The notes under the pieces were generated by a model. That model ran no database searches. It was not told the DNA's origin and saw only the letters and a program-made list of their open reading frames with translations. The position numbers were made by a program, and so were the translations under genes. DNA of 64,000 nt from contig JASLID010000025.1 of NCBI GenBank assembly GCA_030153045.1, positions 1-64,000 on the forward strand. Reading direction: 5' to 3'. The stretch comes from Flavobacterium sp. Lineage in GTDB: Bacteria; Bacteroidota; Bacteroidia; Flavobacteriales; Flavobacteriaceae. Shown here piece by piece: positions 30,348 to 39,029 of this stretch (the stretch's first letter is position 1; every line of letters begins with the position of its first letter).

Positions 30348-31475
30348 ATGTCCAAACTACCAAGCATAACCACCAGTATTTTTTCTGTAATGTCACAGTT
30401 ATCTAACGAGTACAACGCCATTAACCTCTCGCAGGGATTTCCTAACTTTCCTGTGGATGAGAGATTATTGGAAATTTCAGAACGACTGCTATGGGGAAAC
30501 ATACATCAATACACCCCTATGGCGGGTTTACCGTCTCTACTTGAAAAAATTGCACAGCTAACACTGAAGCAATACCATCGAAAAGTAAACACGTCCACCG
30601 AAATTTTAGTAACAGCCGGAGCCACACAAGGTATTTTTACCGCCATCAATGCTTTAGTAAACAAAGGAGACGAAGTCATTATTCTCGATCCGAGTTACGA
30701 CAGTTACGAACCTTCGGTTTTAGTATCGGGTGGAATTCCTATGCGAATTCCACTGAATGATGATTATTCTCCTAATTTCAACCGTATAGAAGCTGCAATT
30801 ACTCCTAAAACCAAAATGATTGTCATTAATAATCCACACAACCCAACTGGGAGAATTTGGACTATAACCGACTTTGAAGCTTTAGAACTCATTCTGGAAA
30901 AACACCCACAAATATTCATTTTAAGTGATGAAGTATATGAATACATTTCGTTTTTACATCCGCATATTTCGTTTCACACGCGTCCGAAATTAGTGAACAG
31001 AACCATTATCGCTTCTTCTTTTGGGAAATCACTACATGTTACGGGTTGGAAAATTGGTTATTTGATTGCCCCAGAAAACCTGATGGTGGAAATCAAGAAA
31101 GTACATCAGTTTTTGGTCTTTAGTGTGAACAGTTTCTCACAACATGTGATTTCGGAATATCTGGATGTTGTCGATTTTAATGAAATTGCAAAAATGTACC
31201 GTCAAAAGCGAGATTTGTTTCAAAACCTGATTAAAAACAGTCGTTTTGAACTCCTTCCTTGCGACGGAACTTACTTTCAGGTTGTAAATTATAAAAACAT
31301 CAACACACAAAATGATGTTGATTTTACCCGCGAATTGATTGTAAAACATGGTGTGGCTTCGATTCCTATTTCTGTTTTTCACAATGATGCTACAGACAGA
31401 CACATGCTACGTTTTTGTTTTGCCAAAACAGATGAAACACTAATTGCTGCAGCCGAAAAACTGAATCAGATTTAA
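30348..31475 (+). CDS. PLP-dependent aminotransferase (methionine/kynurenine aminotransferase type)
   Basis: The 375-aa fold-type I aminotransferase has INLSQGFPNFPVDERLLE (about 24-41), the cofactor-binding AGATQGIFTAINAL (about 90-103), INNPHNPTGRIW (about 160-171), SDEVYEYISF (about 193-202), and the Schiff-base lysine in SSFGKSLHVTGWKIGY. The QGFPNF start and length match the YbdL methionine-aminotransferase/kynurenine-aminotransferase subgroup, which uses methionine and aromatic amino acids. It is transcribed alone or with the SDR gene 76 nt downstream. Confidence 0.88.
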   Translation: MSKLPSITTSIFSVMSQLSNEYNAINLSQGFPNFPVDERLLEISERLLWGNIHQYTPMAGLPSLLEKIAQLTLKQYHRKVNTSTEILVTAGATQGIFTAINALVNKGDEVIILDPSYDSYEPSVLVSGGIPMRIPLNDDYSPNFNRIEAAITPKTKMIVINNPHNPTGRIWTITDFEALELILEKHPQIFILSDEVYEYISFLHPHISFHTRPKLVNRTIIASSFGKSLHVTGWKIGYLIAPENLMVEIKKVHQFLVFSVNSFSQHVISEYLDVVDFNEIAKMYRQKRDLFQNLIKNSRFELLPCDGTYFQVVNYKNINTQNDVDFTRELIVKHGVASIPISVFHNDATDRHMLRFCFAKTDETLIAAAEKLNQI

Positions 31476-31491
31476 TACTAACATATTTTAT

Positions 31492-31513
31492 TTTTATATG
31501 CACGCATATAAAA
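31492..31513. promoter_or_regulatory. 22-bp palindrome upstream of the SDR gene, operator-like
   Basis: TTTTATATGC, AC, GCATATAAAA: a 10-bp perfect inverted repeat with a 2-nt centre, 38 nt before the SDR ATG. The size and position suit a dimeric repressor site. No regulator gene is adjacent. It is not followed by a clean T run, so a terminator is less likely. Confidence 0.45.
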
Positions 31514-31551
31514 TATTTTAATTACTTTTACATCACAAAAAACTAAAAACT

Positions 31552-32433
31552 ATGAATTTTTCTGCAAAAATGCTTCGCGATAATGCCTTAGCCGACAAAG
31601 TAATTGTAGTTACTGGAGGCGGTAGCGGTTTAGGGAAAGCAATGACCAAATATTTTCTAGAATTAGGCGCAAAAGTAGCCATCACTTCTCGTGATTTAGA
31701 AAAATTAAAAACAACTGCTGCTGAACTAGAAGCTGAAACCGGAGGAACTTGTTTACCGCTGCAGTGTGATGTTCGTCATTACGATCAAGTCGAAGCCATG
31801 CTGGCTGAAGTACTGAAAGCGTTTGGAAAAGTAGATGTTTTATTAAACAATGCTGCCGGAAACTTCATCTCTCCTACCGAAAGATTATCAGCAAATGCTT
31901 GGGACACTATTATTGATATTGTTTTAAAAGGTTCAAAAAACTGTACCTTGGCTTTTGGTAAACATTGGATTAAAACCAAACAAACCAATACCAACGTGCT
32001 GAATATTGTAACCACTTATGCTTGGACAGGTTCGGCGTATGTAGTACCAAGTGCCACGGCAAAAGCCGGAGTTTTAGCCATGACAAGAAGTTTAGCTGTA
32101 GAATGGGCAAAATACGGAATTCGTATGAACGCCATTGCTCCGGGACCATTCCCTACTAAAGGGGCTTGGGACAGATTACTACCTGGTGACTTAAAAGATA
32201 AGTTTGATTTGGCTAAAAAAGTTCCGTTAAAACGTGTGGGTGATCATCAGGAATTGGCCAATTTAGCGGCTTATTTAGTCTCTGATTTTTCAGCCTATAT
32301 TAACGGAGAAGTCGTGACCATTGATGGTGGCGAATGGTTGCAAGGCGCAGGACAATTTAACTTACTAGAAGCTGTACCAGAAGAATTATGGGACATGCTG
32401 GAAATGATGATTAAATCGAAAGGAAATAAATAG
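31552..32433 (+). CDS. SDR oxidoreductase, 2,4-dienoyl-CoA reductase-like
   Basis: The 293-aa product has the Rossmann motif VTGGGSGLGKAMTKYF (about 20-35), NNAAGNFISPTERL (about 99-112), and the active-site segment AYVVPSATAKAGVLAMTRSLAVEWAKYGIRMNAIAPGPFPTKGAWDRL. The Ser...Lys arrangement (SATAK) and GPFPTKGAWDRL are those of the peroxisomal-type 2,4-dienoyl-CoA reductase subgroup. That enzyme reduces dienoyl-CoA with NADPH during breakdown of unsaturated fatty acids. A terminator follows. Confidence 0.85.
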   Translation: MNFSAKMLRDNALADKVIVVTGGGSGLGKAMTKYFLELGAKVAITSRDLEKLKTTAAELEAETGGTCLPLQCDVRHYDQVEAMLAEVLKAFGKVDVLLNNAAGNFISPTERLSANAWDTIIDIVLKGSKNCTLAFGKHWIKTKQTNTNVLNIVTTYAWTGSAYVVPSATAKAGVLAMTRSLAVEWAKYGIRMNAIAPGPFPTKGAWDRLLPGDLKDKFDLAKKVPLKRVGDHQELANLAAYLVSDFSAYINGEVVTIDGGEWLQGAGQFNLLEAVPEELWDMLEMMIKSKGNK

Positions 32434-32460
32434 TTGACCTATAAGTTAACAATTCAATAT

Positions 32461-32490
32461 AAAAAGAGAGCTATAATTAGTTCTCTTTTT
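32461..32490 (+). terminator. Terminator after the SDR gene
   Basis: Stem AAAAAGAGA / TCTCTTTTT (9 bp) with a 12-nt loop, running into a T tract 27 nt after the stop. Confidence 0.8.
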
Positions 32491-32570
32491 TTTAGCCCAG
32501 ATAATAGTGGAAATCCTTTTCTTTTTTCCTTTAAAAAAGAAAAGATGGCAACGAATAGCTGGATTAGCTA
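32491..32570 (+). repeat. Dispersed intergenic repeat, copy B
   Basis: Begins TTTAGCCCAGATAATAGTGG / AAATCC and ends GATGGCAACGAATAGCTGG / ATTAGCT, the same ends as copy A at 15181-15273. The centre is different: a 12-bp perfect stem (CTTTTCTTTTTT / AAAAAAGAAAAG, 32516-32544). Conserved ends around a variable hairpin define the family. Confidence 0.75.
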
Positions 32571-32672
32571 CTAAAAATTAAAAATCTTCAAACTTTGAGA
32601 CATTGTTAACAAATAAGAGTTGAGAAAGTCATAAATAATTGTATTTTTACGACTCAAAATTTCAAAAATAAA

Positions 32673-33437
32673 ATGGGTAAAATCATTGCAATTGCTAATC
32701 AAAAAGGAGGCGTAGGAAAAACTACTACCTCTATAAATTTAGCTGCATCTCTGGGTGTTTTAGAAAAAAAAGTCTTGCTGATTGATGCTGATCCTCAAGC
32801 AAATGCCAGTTCTGGATTAGGAATCGATGTGGAAAGTGTCGAAATAGGAACATACCAAATTTTAGAACATAGTCATACTCCAGAAGAAGCTATTGTAAAA
32901 AGTTCGGCACCAAACGTGGATGTTATTCCTGCTCATATTGACTTAGTAGCTATCGAAATTGAATTGGTTGACAAAGAAAACAGAGAGTATATGCTAAAAC
33001 AAGCACTGGCTTCTGTTAAAGAAAAATACGATTATATCATTATCGATTGTGCTCCATCGTTGGGATTATTAACTTTGAATGCACTGACTTCGGCAGATTC
33101 TGTTGTAATACCTATACAATGCGAATATTTTGCCCTTGAAGGGTTAGGAAAATTATTAAACACGATAAAAAGTGTTCAAAAAATACACAACCCTGATTTA
33201 GATATTGAAGGTTTATTACTAACAATGTACGACTCTCGTTTACGATTATCAAATCAGGTGGTTGAAGAAGTTCAAAAACATTTTAACAATATGGTTTTTG
33301 AAACGGTGATTCAACGAAATACAAAATTAAGCGAAGCTCCAAGTTATGGCGAAAGCATTATTAATTATGATGCAACCAGTAAAGGAGCAGCAAACTATTT
33401 GAGTTTAGCAGAAGAAATTATAAAGAAAAATAGCTAA
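32673..33437 (+). CDS. parA: ParA-family chromosome partition ATPase (Soj-like)
   Basis: The 254-aa product has the deviant Walker A KGGVGKTTTSINLAASLG (residues 11-28), LLIDADPQANASSGLG (Walker A') and YDYIIIDCAPSLGLLTLNAL (Walker B). There is no N-terminal DNA-binding extension, so it is the chromosomal Soj type. It is followed after 7 nt by parB. It segregates the origin region with ParB. I found no GTTTCACGTGAAAC-like parS site in the window. Confidence 0.95.
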   Translation: MGKIIAIANQKGGVGKTTTSINLAASLGVLEKKVLLIDADPQANASSGLGIDVESVEIGTYQILEHSHTPEEAIVKSSAPNVDVIPAHIDLVAIEIELVDKENREYMLKQALASVKEKYDYIIIDCAPSLGLLTLNALTSADSVVIPIQCEYFALEGLGKLLNTIKSVQKIHNPDLDIEGLLLTMYDSRLRLSNQVVEEVQKHFNNMVFETVIQRNTKLSEAPSYGESIINYDATSKGAANYLSLAEEIIKKNS

Positions 33438-33444
33438 TTGATTT

Positions 33445-34344
33445 ATGGCACTAGCGAAAAAACAAGCAATGGGAAGAGGATTATCGGCTTTATTGAAAGA
33501 TCCTGAAAATGATATCAAATCAGTTGCCGATAAAAATGCAGACAAGGTTGTAGGAAATATTATTGAATTAGATATTGATTTTATCGAAATCAATCCGTTT
33601 CAACCTAGAACAAATTTTAACGAAGAATCATTACAAGAATTAGCCACTTCTATTAGAGAATTAGGTGTAATTCAACCTATTACGGTTCGTAAAATGGACT
33701 TTAATAAATACCAGTTAATTTCGGGAGAACGTCGTTTACGTGCTTCAAAAATTGTGGGATTAACTACGGTTCCAGCTTACATCCGTTTGGCTGACGATAA
33801 TGAGTCATTGACTATGGCTTTGGTTGAAAACATTCAACGTCATGACCTTGACCCTATTGAAATTGCTTTATCATACCAACGTTTAATTGACGAAATTCAA
33901 TTAACGCAAGAGCAAATGAGCGACCGTGTAGGTAAAAAACGTTCAACAGTAGCTAACTATTTACGTTTATTAAAATTAGACCCGATTATTCAAACTGGAA
34001 TTCGTGATGGTTTTATTTCAATGGGACATGGACGTGCTATTATTAACGTTGAAAATCATGATATCCAAACGGATATTTATCAGAAAATAGTGAGCCAAAA
34101 TCTTTCAGTTCGTGAAACAGAAGCTTTGGTAAAAAATTATCATGAAGGTTTAAAACCTAAAACAGCTTCAACAACTGCGAAAGCAACTTCATTTGAAATA
34201 GACGAATCTGAGAAAAAATCATTTAACGATTATTTTGGAACCAAAGTAGATGTGAAAGTAGCTGGAAACGGTAAAGGAAAAATCACGATTCCATTCCACT
34301 CGGAAGAAGATTTCAATAGAATCATCAAATTGATTAAAGGTTAG
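33445..34344 (+). CDS. parB: ParB-family partition protein
   Basis: The 299-aa product starts MALAKKQAMGRGLSALLKDP, the typical ParA-contacting end. The ParB/Spo0J nuclease-like CTPase domain has NPFQPRTNFNEESLQELATS (about 49-68) and ISGERRLRASKIVGL (GERR, about 93-107). The helix-turn-helix region is around LTQEQMSDRVGKKRSTVANYLRLLKL, followed by a C-terminal dimerisation region (KGKITIPFHSEEDFNRIIKLI). It binds parS and spreads as a CTP clamp. Its stop overlaps the next gene's GTG start by 1 nt. Confidence 0.95.
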   Translation: MALAKKQAMGRGLSALLKDPENDIKSVADKNADKVVGNIIELDIDFIEINPFQPRTNFNEESLQELATSIRELGVIQPITVRKMDFNKYQLISGERRLRASKIVGLTTVPAYIRLADDNESLTMALVENIQRHDLDPIEIALSYQRLIDEIQLTQEQMSDRVGKKRSTVANYLRLLKLDPIIQTGIRDGFISMGHGRAIINVENHDIQTDIYQKIVSQNLSVRETEALVKNYHEGLKPKTASTTAKATSFEIDESEKKSFNDYFGTKVDVKVAGNGKGKITIPFHSEEDFNRIIKLIKG

Positions 34345-34904
34345 TGAAAAGCTGGTATTACATACTCTTTTTTTGTGTTTTCATTGGAAACTTTTCTGGA
34401 TTTAGTCAAGAGGAGATTAAACTTATTGCTACCGATACTATTCAAACAACTATAGATCCTTTACGACCGGCTAAAGCTGCCTTTTATTCGGCAATTTTAC
34501 CCGGATTGGGTCAAGCATATAATAAAAAATACTGGAAAATCCCTGTTGTTTTTGCTGCGGTAGGAACCGGTATTTATGCCTATGCCTGGAACAAAAAGAA
34601 ATATAATGGTTTTAGAGATGCCTACAAAGAAAGATTACTTTTAGGTGATAAAAGTACCGATGCTTACCAAGGAATTCTTACTCAAGAGAAGCTTCTTGAT
34701 GCCCAAAAATACCATCAACGATATAAAGATTTGTCACTTTTAATTACTGTGGCTTTATATGCTTTAAATATTATTGATGCCAATGTTGACGCCCATTTAC
34801 AACAATTTAATGTCAATGGAAAACTAACCGTCAGACCTGAAATCCAACAAAATGAATTTACCTTTAAACAAAACGTTGGATTAACTTTAAACTACCAATT
34901 TTAA
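34344..34904 (+). CDS. DUF5683 membrane protein
   Basis: The 186-aa product starts at GTG, overlapping the parB stop by one base. It has a signal peptide (YYILFFCVFIGNFSGFSQ). The DUF5683 core follows: PLRPAKAAFYSAILPGLGQAYNKKYWKIPVVFAAVGTGIYAYAWN (about 33-77), with a hydrophobic helix, and a second hydrophobic segment (LSLLITVALYALNIIDANVDAH). Members sit in parAB-dapB-lepB clusters of Bacteroidota. The function is unknown; an envelope role is likely from localisation. Confidence 0.85.
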   Translation: MKSWYYILFFCVFIGNFSGFSQEEIKLIATDTIQTTIDPLRPAKAAFYSAILPGLGQAYNKKYWKIPVVFAAVGTGIYAYAWNKKKYNGFRDAYKERLLLGDKSTDAYQGILTQEKLLDAQKYHQRYKDLSLLITVALYALNIIDANVDAHLQQFNVNGKLTVRPEIQQNEFTFKQNVGLTLNYQF

Positions 34905-34906
34905 TT

Positions 34907-35611
34907 ATGAAAATTGCACTTTTAGGATATGGCAAAATGGGTAAAGTAATTGAAAAAATTGCTTTAGAACGTGGTCATGAAATAGTTTTAAAAAAATCTA
35001 GCGCTTCAACTTACGAAGGTCTTGCTAACGCCGATGTTGCCATCGATTTTAGTGTTCCTGACAGTGCTGTTTGTAACATTTCTGAATGTTTTAATACTAA
35101 TATTCCTGTAGTGTGCGGCACCACGGGTTGGTTGGCACATTACGACGATATGGTTGCGCTTTGTAAAGCTAAAAATGGAAGTTTTATATACGGGTCTAAT
35201 TTTAGTTTAGGGGTTAATATTTTCTTTGAATTGAATGCATATTTGGCCAAAATGATGTCAAATTTGGAGCAATACAAAGTTTCGATGGAAGAAATTCATC
35301 ATACACAAAAATTAGATGCACCAAGCGGAACAGCCATTTCATTAGCTGAAGGGATTATCGAAAACTCTGATTATACCAATTGGACATTAGATACTCCATT
35401 AGCAAATCAGATTCATATTGACGCTAAGAGAATAGAAAACGTACCTGGAACCCATAGTATTTTTTACGATTCGACAGTAGATCAAATAGAAATAAAACAT
35501 ACAGCACACAATCGCGAAGGATTCGCTCTAGGCGCAGTAATTGCTGCGGAATGGTTAGCAGATAAAAAAGGTGTTTTCACAATGAAAGACGTTCTTTCGT
35601 TAAATGATTAA
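34907..35611 (+). CDS. dapB: 4-hydroxy-tetrahydrodipicolinate reductase
   Basis: The 234-aa enzyme of lysine and diaminopimelate biosynthesis. It has the nucleotide-binding LLGYGKMGKVIEKIALERGH (4-23), VAIDFSVPDSAV, CGTTGW (about 69-74), SNFSLGVNIFFELN, and the catalytic segment SMEEIHHTQKLDAPSGTA (about 125-142; His pair and Lys). It is about 40 residues shorter than E. coli DapB, as is usual in Bacteroidota. It begins 2 nt after the DUF5683 stop. Confidence 0.94.
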   Translation: MKIALLGYGKMGKVIEKIALERGHEIVLKKSSASTYEGLANADVAIDFSVPDSAVCNISECFNTNIPVVCGTTGWLAHYDDMVALCKAKNGSFIYGSNFSLGVNIFFELNAYLAKMMSNLEQYKVSMEEIHHTQKLDAPSGTAISLAEGIIENSDYTNWTLDTPLANQIHIDAKRIENVPGTHSIFYDSTVDQIEIKHTAHNREGFALGAVIAAEWLADKKGVFTMKDVLSLND

Positions 35612-35634
35612 ATAACATAAAACATAAAATCAAA

Positions 35635-35671
35635 TTTAAATTTTAGTTTCAACAGAAATCTAAAATTTAAA
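35635..35671. repeat. 12-bp inverted repeat in the dapB-lepB gap
   Basis: TTTAAATTTTAG (35635-35646) pairs with CTAAAATTTAAA (35660-35671). It is followed by further TCTAAAAT copies up to the lepB ATG. There is no T run, so it may hide or stabilise the lepB leader rather than terminate. Confidence 0.4.
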
Positions 35672-35688
35672 GTCTAAAATCTAAAATT

Positions 35689-37248
35689 ATGACAATATTA
35701 CAATGGTTCATATTTTTCCTAATCACACAAATTGTACACTATTTAGGAACGTGGAAATTATACGAAAAAGCAGGTAGAAAATCGTGGGAAGCAGCTATTC
35801 CTGTTTACAATGCGGTTATTTTAATGAAAATCATTAATCGCCCAACATGGTGGACAGCCTTATTATTCGTTCCTATTGTAAACTTAATTATGTTTATTGT
35901 AGTTTGGGTTGAAACTTTAAGAAGTTTTGGGAAAAACACTACTAAAGACACCATTCTTGGAGTCGTTACTCTTGGTTTTTATATTTACTACGTTAACTAT
36001 TTCGAAAATGTAGAATACAAAAGAGACAGAAGTCTTGTGGCTACTACAAAAACTGGCGATACTGTTGGTTCTTTATTATATGCTATTGTTGTGGCTACAT
36101 TAGTACATACTTATGTAATGCAACCGTTTAACATTCCTACTTCTTCGTTAGAAAAATCATTATTAGTAGGTGATTTCTTGTTTGTGAGTAAATTTCATTA
36201 CGGAGCTAGAACACCTAAAACAGCCATTGCTTTACCTATGGTTCACGATAGTTTAATGGTTGTAAAAGGAAAATCTTATTTTAGTAAACCACAATTACCT
36301 TCTTTTAGATTTCCTGGTTTACAACAAATAAAGCACAATGATATTGTTGTCTTTAACTGGCCAATAGATACCGTTTATATGTTCCACGATCGATTAGGAA
36401 GACATATTGACAAACCTCTAGACAAACGTTCTAACTATGTAAAACGTTGCGTAGGTTTACCTGGTGACAATTTATCTGTGAAAGACGGTGAAATTTTCAT
36501 CAACAACAAAAAATTGATTTTACCAGAAAGAGCAAAACCACAGTATTCATATGATGTAGTAACCGATGGTTCATCATTTGATGCTGAATATATTATGGGA
36601 GAACTTCACATTACTGATGGAATTTATCCAACTGCCGAACCTAACAAATTTATTTTTTCAGCGGTAACTGAAGAATCTTATAACAGATTAAAACAAAACC
36701 CAGCTATAAAATCTATAACAAGAAGAATAGCTCCTGTAAATACTGAAATTGAAAAAGGTATTTTTCCACACAATCAAAAATGGTCGCAAGATAATTTAGG
36801 TCCAATCTATATTCCAGAAGCAGGAAAAACTGTTCTACTAAACAAAGAAACGTTACCTTTTTACAAAAGATTAATTACGGTTTACGAAAACAATAAATTG
36901 GAAGAAAAAGGGGGTAAAATCTATATTAATGATAAAGAAGCTGCAAATTATACTTTCAAACAAGATTACTATTGGATGATGGGTGACAACCGCCATAATT
37001 CGGAAGACAGCCGTTATTGGGGATTTGTTCCTTTCGATCACGTTGTAGGGAAACCTGTATTTATTTGGTGGAGTATCGATCCTAATATTCCATGGAGCAA
37101 AGCTATCGATAAAATTCGTTGGGACAGACTATTTTGTACTGTTGGAGGCGACGGACAACCTGTTTCTTACTTCAAATACTTCTTAATTGCATTAGTAGCT
37201 TGGTTTGGATTTGATTTTTTCAGAAAAAGAAAAGCTAAAAACAGTTAA
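35689..37248 (+). CDS. lepB: Signal peptidase I, long Bacteroidota form
   Basis: The 519-aa product cleaves signal peptides at the periplasmic face of the inner membrane. The N-terminal 110 residues hold about three membrane segments (ILQWFIFFLITQIVHYLGTW; WWTALLFVPIVNLIMFIVVW), a DUF5684-like addition. The S26 core follows: the catalytic Ser in IPTSSLEKSLLVGDFLFV (about 152), the catalytic Lys in YVKRCVGLPGDNLSV (about 250), and MMGDNRHNSEDSRYWGFVP (about 428-446). A roughly 170-residue insertion separates the Lys box from the GDNR box. A last transmembrane helix lies at the C-terminus. Confidence 0.93.
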   Translation: MTILQWFIFFLITQIVHYLGTWKLYEKAGRKSWEAAIPVYNAVILMKIINRPTWWTALLFVPIVNLIMFIVVWVETLRSFGKNTTKDTILGVVTLGFYIYYVNYFENVEYKRDRSLVATTKTGDTVGSLLYAIVVATLVHTYVMQPFNIPTSSLEKSLLVGDFLFVSKFHYGARTPKTAIALPMVHDSLMVVKGKSYFSKPQLPSFRFPGLQQIKHNDIVVFNWPIDTVYMFHDRLGRHIDKPLDKRSNYVKRCVGLPGDNLSVKDGEIFINNKKLILPERAKPQYSYDVVTDGSSFDAEYIMGELHITDGIYPTAEPNKFIFSAVTEESYNRLKQNPAIKSITRRIAPVNTEIEKGIFPHNQKWSQDNLGPIYIPEAGKTVLLNKETLPFYKRLITVYENNKLEEKGGKIYINDKEAANYTFKQDYYWMMGDNRHNSEDSRYWGFVPFDHVVGKPVFIWWSIDPNIPWSKAIDKIRWDRLFCTVGGDGQPVSYFKYFLIALVAWFGFDFFRKRKAKNS

Positions 37249-37306
37249 TACGTTAAACAATTGAACATGCCATGTAAATGGTATTTGAGTTGACAAAAAC
37301 AATCGC

Positions 37307-37918
37307 ATGAACATTCTTATACACCCAACCTATTTCCCATCGGTAAGTCATTTTGTGGCGATGGCAAAAGCTGATTCGATTACGTTTGAAATGGAAGATA
37401 ATTTCCAAAAACAGACCAACCGAAACAGGATGTATATATACAGTCCAAATGGTATTCAACTATTGAATATTCCAATCAAGCATTCAAAAGAAGCACATCA
37501 AAAAACAAAAGATGTTCGATTGGAAACTGCATTCGATTGGCAAAAACAACATTTCAAATCATTGGAAGCGGCATATCGAACTTCTCCTTTTTTTGAATAT
37601 TACGAAGACCTTATCGCTCCCATTTTTACCAAAAAACATACTTTTTTGATGGATCTAAACTTAGAGACCATCGAAATAGTTTCAAAATGTTTGAGTTTAA
37701 AAGTTGAAAACAAGAAAACAATTGAATATTTCCATGAAGCAACTAATTTTACAGATTTAAGAGCTTTAGCCAATGGAAAAAAAGACACGAGTACATTTGA
37801 ACCTTATACACAAGTTTTTGGCGAAAAACACGGTTATATTAACAACCTAAGCGTTTTAGACTTATTATTTAATGAAGGTAGATTTGCATTGGATTATTTA
37901 AAGAATCAAACGTTTTAA
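37307..37918 (+). CDS. WbqC family protein
   Basis: The 203-aa soluble protein matches WbqC-like proteins: MNILIHPTYFPSVSHFVAMAKADSITFEMEDNFQKQTNRNRM at the start, then LLNIPIKHSKEAHQKTKDVRLETAFDWQKQHFKSLEAAYRTSPFF and EYYEDLIAPIF. The family is linked to glycan or sugar-nucleotide modification, but the reaction is not established. It follows lepB by 58 nt and overlaps the convergent exonuclease-like gene by 4 nt. Confidence 0.85.
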   Translation: MNILIHPTYFPSVSHFVAMAKADSITFEMEDNFQKQTNRNRMYIYSPNGIQLLNIPIKHSKEAHQKTKDVRLETAFDWQKQHFKSLEAAYRTSPFFEYYEDLIAPIFTKKHTFLMDLNLETIEIVSKCLSLKVENKKTIEYFHEATNFTDLRALANGKKDTSTFEPYTQVFGEKHGYINNLSVLDLLFNEGRFALDYLKNQTF

Positions 37919-38970
37919 TCGTTTATTTGTAACCTGGTCATTACAGGCATGTGGTCTGAATTAACAAAATCTGGAAAATTGGTGAAGCTTTTGACCTTTA
38001 TTTTATTATCGGCAAAAATATAATCGATACGGGCAGGGTAATATTTGAAATTATAGGTTTGTCCAAAACCTTTTCCAGCTTCTTCAAAACAATCTTGCAT
38101 GTTCCCTTTTATGATTCTGTACACATAAGAAAAGGCACTGTTATTCATGTCTCCACAAACCAATTGCGGATAATTACACGTTTTTTTATGGTCCATTATA
38201 ATTTCAGCTTGTCTTTGTTGCTTTTTGAATGCAACACTGATTCGTTTAAATAGCAATTCAGATTTTTCCTGATTTATACCTTCAACATTTTCAGAAATTT
38301 CATTAACATCAGGTGAAATTTTAATCGATTGTAAGTGAATATTGTACACACGAACCAAATCTTTCCCAATTTTTACATCTGCAAAAGTAGCATTGTTATT
38401 AGATTCTGGAAATTCGATTTTTCCTTCATTAACAATTGGAAATTTAGAGAAAATAGCATTCCCGGTTTTAATCTGATCTCCTTGCATGAATATGGCGCGA
38501 TAAGGATAGACTTTTAAATCGATTTTAGCTGATGCTGAAGTTGAATATTCCTGAATACACAAAACATCAGGGTTGTTTTCGTTTACAAATTGGAGAATGT
38601 CTTGCGCTACATTATCACGAGGAATCCAACCAAATAAATTCAACAACCTCACATTGTAACTCATTACAACAAAGTCTTTATCGGAGCTTTCTAATTCTTT
38701 ACCAGAAAATTTATAAAACTTATTGATAAAGGTTATTCCCATCACTAAAACCAGCCCAGACAGTATCATTTGCCTTTTAAATTGTAAAAACCAGTAAGCA
38801 AAAAACAAGGCGTTTAGAATTAAAAAGAAAGGCAATATGAGCGTTAATACCGAAAGAAAAGGAAACCATTTAGGAGCCAAAAAAGGTAAAACATAGGCAA
38901 GAAATGTCAATACAGTAAGTACTATATTGCAGAAAAATGCTAATTTATTAAACCAAGAAAGGTTCTTCAT
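37915..38970 (-). CDS. Membrane-anchored endonuclease/exonuclease/phosphatase family protein
   Basis: The 351-aa product has three N-terminal transmembrane segments (about 8-30, 35-58, 66-84). A DNase I-like EEP domain then runs from about 100. MSYNVRLLNLFGW gives the metal-binding Asn, VLCIQEY the catalytic Glu, YNIHLQSIK, VCGDMNNSAFS the catalytic Asp-x-Asn and NSDHMPVMTRL the terminal Asp-His pair. All catalytic motifs are present. The substrate (nucleic acid, phospholipid or phosphoinositide-like) cannot be told from sequence. It is convergent with the WbqC gene. Confidence 0.87.
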   Translation of the reverse strand: MKNLSWFNKLAFFCNIVLTVLTFLAYVLPFLAPKWFPFLSVLTLILPFFLILNALFFAYWFLQFKRQMILSGLVLVMGITFINKFYKFSGKELESSDKDFVVMSYNVRLLNLFGWIPRDNVAQDILQFVNENNPDVLCIQEYSTSASAKIDLKVYPYRAIFMQGDQIKTGNAIFSKFPIVNEGKIEFPESNNNATFADVKIGKDLVRVYNIHLQSIKISPDVNEISENVEGINQEKSELLFKRISVAFKKQQRQAEIIMDHKKTCNYPQLVCGDMNNSAFSYVYRIIKGNMQDCFEEAGKGFGQTYNFKYYPARIDYIFADNKIKVKSFTNFPDFVNSDHMPVMTRLQIND

Positions 38971-39029
38971 TTTTTCTTATCCCTTTGAAATCAATACAAA
39001 TAAACGATTTTTTGTCAGAAATTAAAACA

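Noticed and set aside
32400..34400. parS sites near parA and parB
   Set aside because: I looked for GTTTCACGTGAAAC-like palindromes across the parAB region and saw none; they may lie outside the window.
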